Source: Tretioscincus oriximinensis (taxonomy: Eukaryota > Chordata > Lepidosauria > Squamata > Gymnophthalmidae). From it: 64,000 bases of DNA. The translations under genes were made by a program, and so were the position numbers. The stretch is taken from contig JAJVDF010000503.1 in NCBI GenBank assembly GCA_022410635.1, positions 1 through 64,000 of the forward strand, given 5' to 3'. Below the pieces are notes generated by a model, which saw nothing but the letters and a program-made list of their open reading frames with translations, was not told where the DNA came from and did no database searches. This document shows, in pieces, positions 23,458-35,600 of the stretch; position 1 is the stretch's first letter, and each line of letters begins with the position of its first letter.

Positions 23458-25327
23458 CCTCCGTTGCTGTGGAATGTCTTAGAGTTTTTCTTTTCAGAAT
23501 CACAGTGAAATGCCTGGGCTTTAAGCCTTCCTTCCTGCATGTACCACACTGTTGCAGGAAGGCAGGGCTGCAGAATCAGCTGGCTGGCATGCGTGATGTA
23601 GATGATGGGGGTAAGTGGAAATGAATGAAACTTGCAATTATTTTTAGTTTGCAAGTTTTAACTCATCATGTAGAAGGGCTTCAGCCTGATCATGCTGTAG
23701 AGCTCAGAATTACAACTATACTAGTCTGGTATGAAAGGAAGCATGTTGGATTTAAAGACTGTACTGTAAAACCCTGCCTTTGTATACTAGACATGACATT
23801 GGAGTGCAAAAGACATGGTCTTGGACCAAAAATGTGTAATTATAAGACCTATATATTGAGAAGGAACTTATTTCAGAGCCCAGAGCCCACAACTAAAAAG
23901 GCATTTTTCATACAGAATCATTTTGAAGCTTCAGGAACAATCTCAGAAAAGTTGTGTAGTCAAGAATCCACTTAGTCCTTTGCCATTGAATTTAGGTTCT
24001 ACACATTCAATAGCTGCTCAGCCTACATTCCACACTCTGATAACAGATCCAGCAGAAAGTTTCTGCAAGAAATCTGAAGTCTCTGTTTCTAAGGCAGTGA
24101 AGACAAAGCATAATGACCATACTACAGCCATCTTTTTCACAGAAAACTAAGTGAAATAAGTACACTTACACTGGTTCAATAGTTGCTGTTTTATAGTTAT
24201 TAATCTGATAGCAAGCAAGAGTGGTTCAGCAGGAGTAGGAAAATGTTCTGTTCTTTCAAAGAAGGGACTTTACCTATAGAAAAGAAAAATCTCTACCTCA
24301 GATGATAGGACCTTTGGCTTTTTCTTGGATATAATCATTCACTGGCTTAGCATTCTTCATTTGATAAATCAGTTCAATGTCAGGATCTTTCTGTGCATGT
24401 CAGACAGCATTTAATCACCTTCACTTGAGAAGACTTAACATTAAGTCCGTTTGAGGCTGGAAAGGATACGTCACACTCCCTCCATTCCCTTTTACCTATG
24501 GTTAGAGATCCGGAGTAAAAGGGTAAGATGGGTGGGTGGAGGCTTAGAGGGGAAGGGGAATTGGCAGGGGGAGGTGAACCCAATGGGGAAGGGTTGCAAG
24601 ACAGGATTTAGTCATAAAAGCCTGCATACATCTCATACCCTACTCAAGGAAGGATTATTAACTGATGTCTGACTATAGAAGCAAGTTTATGTTATCGTAG
24701 AAATTCAGGCAGATACATGGTTTATGTGACAAAGATCTTCCTGCAAAATGTGTTCTACACCAATGATGTATTTCAAAATCGCAAGGTATAGTGATGGGAT
24801 TCAAATAATTCAATAACTGGTTCTCCTTCACGAATGTCATCTTAAGTGATGTTCCAGGAAGCAACAACTAGTTCGCTGAACTAAAAAAGAAAGAAACAAA
24901 GACACTGGTTCTACTAGTGTGAACTGGCTGAATCCCACCACTGGATAAAGTCCTTTGGCTTTGTCATTGTGCCCTTTACTCTGAAACAGTGACTTTCCAC
25001 AGTGATCGACTTGAGAAACAAACCTTCTAAACTAGTGTAGTTTAAGGAGTTTATTACTCCCCATTATTTGCATAAGAATAGTGGTAGTAACAACTCCCTA
25101 AAGTGTATTCATGTATTGCTTATTAATCAGTGCTGCATGTGCAACAATGTCAAGCTAATGCACATTTTTCCCATGTTGAGTCCTCCAGACATACTAAGCG
25201 CCTGCAAGTTTAGGCAAATTGCAGCCATGCGCTGGACATGCCCTTAATATCATTGTGTAATAGGTGAAAATAGAAACCTCTGACACTTTATAAAGAGAAA
25301 TTGCACCAATGCTGTTTTAAAATACTG

Positions 25328-25646
25328 TTTATTGATAAATAATAGTCATCTTCAAATACTTTAGGCTGCTGAAAAAGTCTAGCCGTGTAAAGTCTGCTGC
25401 TTCATAGGACATATGAAGTTTGTTAATCCCACTGTAATGGTAATTTAAAACAAATATAAAAAATGCAACCTGTATTGGACTGTGTGACTTCTTTTTCACA
25501 AACTGAGGCAGTTTCATGTTATTCTACTCAAAGTCCCTTCCTTTCTGCTGATTCCATTTCATTATCCTTTGACAAGTCTTCTGCAGTAGGGCTCCCCAGT
25601 TGCTATCTTTGAATGGCAGGATGTGAGGACAGTTTATTAGTTTATT
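25328..25646 (-). terminator. Candidate C7 polyadenylation region
   Basis: Minus-strand AATAAA hexamers occur at 25646-25641, 25638-25633 and 25333-25328. The first two sit in a sequence resembling a LINE tail. The third would give a 3' UTR of about 1.2 kb, which fits a C7-sized transcript. Confidence 0.25.
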
Positions 25647-25934
25647 TGGATATTTATATCCTTCAATCAAAGGGCCCAAGGCAGATCATACAAATGAAAA
25701 GATATATATATATAAAACAGACTCTTCGAGAAAGAAAGGAAAGTCATATTCTAACAGGATAACATGCTCTCTAGAACATAGCATGAATTTTAAAAAAATA
25801 ATCTATGCAGAAATAATTGCTTGCTTCTAAATAGTAAGCTAGGCAGCAGCTTTCCTCCTGGTATTTTCCTCCTGATAAAGTGACACACACACCTACCATT
25901 CATGCAAGTGTGATCACTTTTCCCAGGTTGTATA

Positions 25935-26115
25935 CATATACTGGTTTTTATACCCCACCCTTCTCAACTGAAGGAAGTCAGAGCAGCTTACAAGGTTAAC
26001 TTTTGCCCAAAGGCTTTTATCTTTCTTCCCCAACAGATTAGTGGTGCTACTCATTAATCTACTTGAAATGTAGATTGCAAATCTACTGCAGCGGCCTCAA
26101 TTGGTTCGCCTCGAG
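25935..26115 (-). repeat. SINE fragment with missing head
   Basis: Antisense 'tataccccacccttctcaac' to 'aattggttcgcctcgag'. It belongs to the family described at 3950 and lies in the putative C7 3' UTR. Confidence 0.5.
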
Positions 26116-26503
26116 CCTTGCCAGCTCCCCAGTGAATCACATGGCCAGGCTGTCTGTTGGCAGGGAGTGGGCATTGTGCATCCTGTTCATTCACCTCCAT
26201 TTGAGGTGATGGACAGTTTTTTGTGCACTCGTGTTACATAAAGTACTGATTGCTACAACACAAATTATTATTATGCAGATGGATTTAATATATCTGATAA
26301 GGGGCAACTTACTCCTTACTATCACATACCAATATATTTTCCCATATAATACTAACATATGCAAGCCTTTTTTATATATCACACATATTGTGATGATCCT
26401 TATATAGCACTTTCATAATTCCTATATCATATTAATATGCGTTTTCTGTACCACACTGAAAAATCCAACTTGCTGCTGGGGTTGAGAAAGGTGATTCAGA
26501 GCT

Positions 26504-26682
26504 TTATGGCTCACATGGTCTTATGCTAACTACATTGACATTCTGACCTTGGCACATAAGAACACCAGCCTCACATTCAGTCATTGTCTGTTGAGCAACG
26601 CTTCCATCCACATCAACGCATATGCTTATCCCTGGAACATTACATTCTCCAGGTTCTTGGCAGGTACACTGGTTGGTTGAAC
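26504..26682 (-). CDS. C7: C7 exon 18: FIM2 and stop
   Basis: 179 bases, phase 1 entry, stop at 26506-26504. It encodes [34 protein letters not shown] and VVSIRPCEP, diagnostic of the C7 carboxyl end. Residues 776-834. Confidence 0.96.
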
Positions 26683-29600
26683 CTAAACCCCAACCCATAA
26701 ATTAGTAAAATCAGTTAGGTTCTATAATAGTCAAGTGTAAATTAGTCAAGTGAACCCACTAGTAACTTTGAAAATAAACAGAATAACAACAACAAAATCC
26801 CAGACTTTTCAAACTTTGACGATAGTGTGCTGGGCATCTTTCAGAAATGCCTGTCATAAGAGCATAAGAGAAGACCTGCTTGATCAGGCCAAGGTTCATT
26901 AATTCATTAATTCAGGATTCTGGCACACACAGTTGCTCATCAGTGCTTCTGGCATTCTCAAACAGAAGACAAAGGCAAAATCTTCTAGTTCTGATGCCTT
27001 GAGAACCAGTCTACCCATATGTTCAACTTGGAGGTAGTAGCCAGTGATACAGGTGCCCTACATGAATTACTTAATATTTTCTTAAAATTAAAGAAACTGG
27101 CAAATTCCAAGTCAAGAGGTGGCAGGTTTAAATAATAGAGGGAAGTCAAATAGAAACAGATTAAAATATTATTCATATCAAAGAAGACATCCATACATGG
27201 GTTTTTTTCCTACTATAAAAGTGTGATTATGGGGGTTTGCCTCACATAAAGGACTGTCATTGTGTTTTTTTCTACTAGTACTTTTATGTAGTTTTCACAA
27301 CACAATGTTCTGTCTTTAGCCCATGTTGCTGCCATGTAAGAGCTAGTTTGGTAAAGTGGTTAGAGTGTTGGACCCCTACTAGGTAGTCTCCTGGTTCAAT
27401 TCCACACTCCTCCATAATCTTAGGCCAAACACAATTCTTTAGAACTCCCTCAGCCCTGCTTACTTCACAAGGTATCTTTTGTGGAGAAAGCAACAGAAGC
27501 CATGTGTGCTTTGTTGGCTGCTCCAAGAACTTTGGGTAAAGGGTGGGGTATAAGTACAAATAAATAAATAAATAAATAATAAGGAATAAAAGACATGTGG
27601 TAAGGTTCAACATTCCAAGGTGTAAAAATCAATGACAGGGCTCGCAACTTTGGCAGCCTCCAGAGTCCAAAGTCCTGCATTAGAAACTGGCTAAAAACAG
27701 AAAAAAATGGATAGTTCTCTGGGCAGAAAGATGTGAAAAGTCAAATACAACAGGGATCAGCCTGGAACCACTACTGAGAGGGAAAGGAAGGAAGGAAAAT
27801 AAGAAGGAAGGGGAAATGGAAAACAGAAGGAAAGAACAAAACAAAAAAGCAGCAAGTGAAAGGGGGATGGGAGGAGAAGGGAGGGAGGGAGAGAGTGGGT
27901 GGAGGCATGGATGGTAGCAAGGGAGAGAAGAGGCTCAAATCCGTAGCATTACTGCAATGCAATGGGCTAATTCCACTAGTAAATACATAAATGTGGATAT
28001 TGCCTATGAGCTTCTGAGACCTGCTGAGTGCTCTAGCTTTGTCTTTTAGCAAGAGCAAATTGGAGGAGGATGATAAGCTACTTTTTCAATCAAATTTACA
28101 CTGGAAAAGGCAACAATATGATTTAAATATTCCACTTATAGGCTCAGAAAATGCTGAAAAGTTTAAATGTGAGATTTCCCACACCCCTTTGAATTCTCCT
28201 GCCTGGCAACAAAGTGAGCCAGCAACAGACAGTGAGCATACAGAACAGCCAAATTGCAAGCTCTGATTTACAGCGGAAATACATCAGTATTCTAGGAAAT
28301 ACAGGCAAATTCATAGAGAGGAAAGGTGATCGCTTCCTGCTGGAGGATGATAAGCAATAACAGCATAGATCCGCTATAATGTTGTATAAAGAAAAAGCAC
28401 AACAAAAGGCAGTTTTATAATATTGGGGTGTTTTGGGGATAGGGCATAATGGAAGCCTCTTACCATGACATGACTCCCACAGTTGGCATGAGCCACAAGG
28501 TCTTTCTGTCACAGCAGGAACTCTGCAGTTCTCCTTACTAACCAAGACATACTGTCTGCCCATGCATTCGAGGGCATGTAGCTTGCAAATGGTTAACAGT
28601 GTGTTCCTCTTGGTTCTTTGGTCTGTGGCGCAGATATCCAGAGAAGAACTGAAATATAAGTCATCACAATATTGATGAGTGTCTAATTTTAGCAATCTTT
28701 TACACAATGCCCCATTGGGGGTCTGATGCAGCCTTTCTTCTTATAGATGACGTATTGTTTCTGTTTCAGTGGATGGAGAATCAAAAGACTATCAAGCAGA
28801 GGAGTCTTCTAACAAACAGCCAGATTAATTATATGCGTGATAAATGTTTTCTTCATTTACTTTAGGTTGCTCTCATCTCTTATACAGTTCTGGGAGTTAC
28901 CGAGCCTGAAAATCTCTGACAATGAGTGTTTTTCTCGTGCGCAAAGTGCATGCAAGGATTTTGTAATGTCACTTCCGTGGTGGGAACAGAAGTGATGTCA
29001 CTCTGGGTACAATTCCCAGAAGGGATGCCCTTTCCAGAAGCAGGGGGCAGAAGTGAAATCACTCCTGGCCCTGCTGCATTCCTCACACATTTCTGCATGA
29101 GGATACGGACTTCGTACAAGAACCTCACAAAACACACAAGATTCTCATGCAACTCCCAGCACCGATTTCAGCTTCTGGACAAGATAGAAGATATTCACCC
29201 TTGTGGTAATAAAGAATGTAGTTGTACAACCTTTGACCTCTTAAGCCAGACACAGCCAGTTTTTAAGGTTTGTTCTGTGCTTCAATTTCCAAAATTCCCT
29301 GCAGCCTCAGTGAAAGTTTATTGACCCTTTGCAACACAGGAAATGATTCATCTGGCATAGCATGTCCAATTTTGCAAGTTTGTTCTAGGACAACCAAAAA
29401 TCGCAACCCAAAACCAATCTGTCACTAATTATAAATTTGTAAAACAGTTCCCTGGTGCGTAACTGCATATAAAAACCATTCTCTGCTTGTTTGGTTTGTG
29501 AATGTAATCATGGAATCGTACTGTATTTCTTGTAGTTTTTAAAGGAAACTTCAATATTCTTTCTATACGGTTTTTCTGTTCACTCCAGATCTCTTGAAAT

Positions 29601-32600
29601 TTGGTTCTACCACTTGGAAATCTTACAAGCAGAAGTTCATTTCATTAAAAACAAATTGTTCAAGAAACATGTCAGATATTTCATCTATTAGGAAACCAAG
29701 TAAAGGCAGAGACTATGAATACGACCCCAGACATTTGGAAACAAAAGCAAATGTAAACATTGTTTTATTTTGTAAGTCCAGCTCAAGTTCTGTGCTCTCA
29801 CAGCTTGCTGGATTTTAAGCGTGATTTCAACCGAAGTGGATGAAACATTGCCTTCAGTCTGCCCTATGGAACCACTGAAAACGTCTGTTATCACGGAACA
29901 ACTAGCTACCACATGTTATAGCAAATCTCGTGAGACTAACAGTTCATTGGCTTTTGACTTGCAAAGAATGCTTGGAAGTTAGGCAAGCACAGAAATGCCT
30001 TAAGGGGAATACTAAGGAATGCGTGCAAGCAGCTGAAGCCAAGGTAACATGGAGGTGCATGGTGAATGCGTTCACCATTCTCTATTGTGGAGATGTGCCC
30101 CAAGTCTCCTTTAGTAGGTTCTGGCTATTTAAAGAATGCAATTAGATAGGGCTTTTTTTTCATTGCCTTTTTAGAAAATTCTCTCTTTCCATAGTTTTAT
30201 AAGAAAACAATAAAGATAATGATACAAATGGGATAGTGTCAGCTGCCAACCTCTTTGAACAAAACAGCAAAACTTCTTCTGTTTCTCAATCGTCTGGATG
30301 AAAGCATACGCTGCTTTTAAACCTTGTCCTAAATTTAATTTGTATGTATTCAGGCATAACCTTTGTCTTCTTTACCAAATTCTGTTCTTATACTGCTTTT
30401 GCAATGAAAACAACCAATTTCGTTATTTCAATAAATTTTGTTGAACTTCCCTGTCATTTGATTCCTTATTTTTACTTAAAGGCATTTAGGAATAAAATGT
30501 TAAAAAGAAGAGCCTATCAGGAGAGGCTTTGGAGTTTAGGAGTTGAAGACACTTGTGTAGAACTGGTGGGTCACTGTGTGAGACAGAAAGCTGGACTAGA
30601 TGGGCTCTGGCCCGATTCAGCAGAGCTCCTCTTGTGTTCTTAGGTTCTAAGTGGCTTTTTAAAATCTTATCTCCTAGGCCAACACTTCTGAGTAGCTGTG
30701 GGAGACTATAGTTCCAATTCCTGGGATTTGAGCTACAGGAGTTCTTCAATAGTCAATTTTATCCCCCAAGCTATTAAACATCTATATAAAGCCCCTGGGA
30801 TAGGTCATTAAGAATTCTAGAGTGAGGTGTCATCAATATGCAGATGACTCCCAGCTCTATCTCTCCATGCCACCTGAATCAGGAGAGGCAGCTGAAATGC
30901 TGGACAGGTGTTTGGAAGCAGTAGTGAGCTGGATGGGGGGCAATAAATTGAAAATGAATCCAGACAAGTCAGAGATGCTGTATGTTACAGGACATGTGAT
31001 TATGAAAGATGAAGGCCTCCTGTCTTTGACAAGTTTATTTGTCTTGGAAAGGACAGGCGTGTAATCTGGGGGTGCTCTTGGACTCTACCTGACACATCAC
31101 ACTCTGGTGCAGAGAATGGCCAGGAGCACCAATTTTCAGTTACAAGTTGATTTGCCAATTACAATTCTTCTTGGAGAGTAACAAATTTGCCACAGTACCC
31201 CACGCTCTGGTAACTTCCATATTGGACTATTGTAATTCACTCTATGAGGTAATTGTATGAGGTATTGTAATTCACTCTATGATCTACTCTTGAAGATAGT
31301 TCAGAAGCTGCAGCTGGTGCAGAATGCAGCAGGATCAGGCATGAATGGCTCAGTCTCTTAAGAAACAGTCTCTCATCTGGGAGATCGAGTTTTGAAGCCC
31401 TGTGTTGGACGTGGGGAGGGGTGAGCACCTTCCACTAGCCTGTAGCTCTAGGCAACCCAGCTATTCAAAAGCAAGAATTGCAAGAAATTGCAACTGACTG
31501 CAAGTAGATAAATGGGAACCACCACAGCCTGGTGGGGAAGACAGAATGTAAGCCTACAGGCAAACTACCCTTGTAAGCCACTTTGAGTCCCTTTGAAAGG
31601 TGAGCAGGGTATAAGAACCCAGTTCTTCTTCTTCTTCTAACTGGTGCAGGTGGCCAGATGCATATTGCGGAGGTCCTAAAAGAACTGCATTGGTTATCGA
31701 TTTGTTACTGAGCTCTGTTAAAGGTATTAACATTACAATACCCAGAATGGCTTGGGCCAGTTTNGTCTAGTGGTTAGAAGAGCCAGTTTGCTCTAATGTC
31801 TAGAATGCTGAACTCTTATCTGGAGTTCTCCTAATACAATTCTGCACTCCTCTCCATGAAGCTAGAGGAGTGATCTTGGGCAAGCCTCAGTTCTTTGGAT
31901 CTCTCTCAGCCCCACCTACTTTACAAGGTATCTGTTGTGAAGAGAAGAACAGAAGGTTATAAAAGGCACTTTGAATCCATTCAGGTTGAGAAAAGTGGGG
32001 CATAAAAGCCAACTCTCCACCTTGGGCCCTTAATATTTGAAAGAACATCTCCTCACATAGCCAACCTCTTTTCAGAGTCTCACTACCTTCACTCACTAAA
32101 GGGAGGTCCTTCTCTGTGACAGCTCCCAGGTTATGGAAAACTTTCCCCTCTGTGGTGCTTTAAGCACCTACAGTATACATGTTTAGACACCTAATGAAGA
32201 TGCACTTGTTCACCCTCTCCATTGTTTTTTGTGATCCTGTCCCTGAGACTTTTGAATATAGAGCAAAATACAAAAGTAAATAAATAAATGAAGATATATT
32301 CCAAGCATAATGAATAATCTAATAAGAGGACCTGTAGCTCCTTGGAGAATAACAGAAGAAAGGTAGGTGGAATGGGCTTTTGTAGACATGTCTATTTCTT
32401 TAGATGAAATTGAATAATCTAATGTCTTCTTGGTGGGCTATTATGTTATCTTTAAAGAAAAAAGGAGCAGAGCTCAAAACAAACCAATGAGTAGCAGGTT
32501 TGATCCCTAGTTTTGCCCCAAAGTAGGGAATGGCAACCACTTCTATGTCTCTACCAAAAAAACTGCCCAAAGGTGACCATACAGTCAGTCAGGAGTAGGC

Positions 32601-35600
32601 TGCAGTCCTATGATACCCAAAAGAACAACAGCAAATATTTCAAGCAGCTTCCGAAGTCACTTATTTTAATTCACCTGCTCACTTCTGTTTGATGTCTTAT
32701 AGCCTAAAGACAACTTTTTATAAGTCACTGATGCTCCCTCTAAATCTACAGCCAACAATATTTCTTTTTTTTCTATAAATCAAACAGAACCAACACTTTG
32801 GAGTAAAAAAATGACAGCTCTGCCCGAGCAAGGAAAATAGCAAAACAAAATGTTGGAGTAGGGTCATGGAAGCTGAGGAATCTGCCAAGTAGCACTCTAA
32901 TTCAAAGATTATTTTTCCAAACCTTTTTGAGATGTCATGAATTCANTCCAACCACAGTTTAATTTGGATGAGAAAAATATAAGCTCTCTAAACTTACCCA
33001 CACTCATAGGGCATTTTACACACACATTTTGCTTGCTGAACTTTCTCCCACAGCTGACATTCAGGCTCTCTTGGATTTGTTTCCACACTGGGAACTATGA
33101 TGAAAGGAATATGGATGCATGCAATTATATATCCACACCTGCACATCACACAGATAATCACACAATCCAGAAAATAACAGAAGCAAAGGTGCATTCATTT
33201 CAGACAATGGCAGCTGTAAACTGTGTGAAATTTGGACTTTAATTCTTTATAGAAGAAAGTTCAGTTTGCTACCACCAAATTTTAAACTCAAGTTGAGAGC
33301 TATAAATTGCCTGCTTGAAGATATTTTGTGTACTGAATCCTTCTATTGTTTTTGTAAGTTGCACTCTTACAAACGAGTTTTAATTTTTGTATAATTCTGT
33401 TCTACTTCTGTTAAAATCAAAATGGATTGTTGATTAGGAAAGATCATAGGCTAATGGTGAACTGACTACAGATTTATTTCTACCAATTCCAAGGATCACT
33501 GGAGAACAGAGAGGCCTGGCATACTATGGTCCATGGGATCACAAAGAGTTCAACATCACTGAACAACTCAACAACAACATTCTTTTTATTGGAACCCATC
33601 CTGAGACTTCTAGGTATTGGGGGGGGGGGGGCTTACAAAATTTAAACTAGAAAACATCTCTGCAGCTTTCCTCATCCAATGCTTGAGGTCACTAGTAACC
33701 TTGCAGCTTTGAAACCCACCAAATATACTCTGGTTTTTCCATCCCATAATAAGGATACATTTTTTAAAAAAACAACCTGTAATACAGTACTGGTATCTAT
33801 TAGAGGAATGAGAAAGCATATTTATTCAAAACAATCATCTTAAAACATACCTCTTCTCCTGCACTGGATGTTGTTAATGTTTGGAGACCATTTTAGATTA
33901 GGCCCACATAAAAGAAAAGATTCTCCTTCCAAGAACATCCCATCGGGGCAGCTCAGTGTTACTTTCTCTCCTATCTCATATAAAGGTTTTACTGGTTCTC
34001 CTCTCAGCCCTCCTTCCAACAAAGGCAAGACACAAGTTGTTTCTAAGGTGCAAAGATGGAAAGCAAGTAGAAGCCGTCATTATTTTCTGTTTCCTGTTTT
34101 CAACTCTTCTGATTGGATGTGTCACTGCAAGGATTACAATCTTTAGACACCCCTCTCTCTTGTTATCTATTTTATAATGTAACTGTTTTATAGTTTTTAT
34201 CTAAATTTTATCTGAAATTTTGTCGCCCTATTATATTATTATAATTATATCATCATCATCAAATCATCATCATCAAATCATCATCATCATTATATTATAT
34301 TATATTATATTATATTATATTATATATTATTATTATTATTATACAATCAAAACACGTAAGGAAACACATATCATAAATACACTCTACAACAGTTTGCCAT
34401 GTGCTCAGATCAGACTGCCTGCTTCAAATTGGAGACCAATCCTGGGGGCTCTTCTGGTGAAGCCAGAATCACCTCCAAGGATTGGGGTCCATGGCAGCAA
34501 GGGAGATCTCAGTGAATATCCTACTTGTTGTAGCTTGCTTTTGCCAGCAGTTTCAAATTTATCTTTAGTGCTCCAGAAGGAACAACAGTAAGAGATCTAC
34601 CACTGAGCTTTCCCTTGCTTTCATAGATCCTGATCCTTGGAACTAATTCTGCTACACTAGGAGCCAAAAGCAGCTTCCAGAAGGCAATTTCTGGTTTTAT
34701 GAAAGTGAAAACCTGCGAAAAACCAATGTTTAAAGAAGCAAAAGCCATGCCACCTATACTTGCCTGACAAGTGCTTCATGCGGCTCAGCCCTTTCCTTGC
34801 CTTATCTGGCCACTAAAATGGAGCCAAAGCGGAACAGGGAACGAGGTAAAACAGTGAAGTGGANTTTTATCTGCTTTGCTGTTTTCAAAATCACTTCTTC
34901 TTCCTCAGTTGGAAGGAAGCTCACAAGAGCTTGGCAAAATTCCTGTATGGAGTCAGTTTGACAAGCCTCATGTAACCCAATAAAATGTTTCTAGCAAGGA
35001 TGATCTTGTAGCATCTTAGGGACTAACAAAAGGAGAGAGGTAGCATAGATTTTGTTTATCACCTTTTCTCCATATTGATACACTTTTACCTAGCTGTATC
35101 TCTTCCCTCTAGGCCCTTCCCTCCACTTAAGAGGATTAACTTCTGTACTTTAGCTATCCTGACCTGGTTAATCTCCTCAACTACATTTATATATCTGTTG
35201 TTATTTCCTATGTTCGTTGTGTTACATATAGTCTGTCCCTGGCATTTGTTCCTCACATTTGTCCCTTAGCATCTGAAGAAATAGCCTTGTCCGGGAAGGA
35301 TTATGCTGGCATTATGTTGCCTACTCTCAATAATACTGTATGTGTGTCGTGAAATTCCATTTATTGTTGTTCTAGTGGTTTGGAGAGCTCCCTCTCCTTT
35401 TATACATTTACACTTTTCCCCTTCTTTAAAAAGTATAAACAAATGACCAGTGTTTGTTAGCCCAGCATACACTCATGCTCATAGATGAATTCATCTCACC
35501 TGAGGCTAAGCCTCTGCATGGTGTAATAATTTAAGATTGGGTCAAAGGACACTGGAGCTCAGTTTCTCACTCAATTTTGAAAATGAAAACTTTGCACACA

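Larger units (their letters stand above)
22838..26503. other. C6-C7 intergenic region (convergent 3' ends)
   Basis: It holds the 3' untranslated regions of both genes and one SINE fragment. I found no exon-like MROH2B sequence or other gene in its 3.7 kb. The longest open frame (23625-23975, +) has no recognisable family and no splice or coding signature. Confidence 0.6.
30780..32290 (+). mobile_element. L2/CR1-clade LINE fragment, interrupted by two SINEs
   Basis: The + strand from 30822 reads [20 protein letters not shown] and then a segment ending [16 protein letters not shown]: the reverse transcriptase catalytic YADD motif and its downstream region. Later parts are frame-broken. SINEs at 31340-31640 and 31757-32010 interrupt it. 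The element ends near 32290 with 'ctgagacttttgaatatag' and an (aaat)n tail. Confidence 0.75.

Noticed and set aside
23625..23975. A 116-codon plus-strand frame between C6 and C7
   Set aside because: It lies in presumed 3' flanking sequence, has no family resemblance, and a frame of this length is expected by chance in 64 kb.
28144..28707. A 187-codon minus-strand frame as a separate gene
   Set aside because: Only 28464-28648 is real coding sequence (C7 exon 17). The remainder is read-through into introns on both sides.
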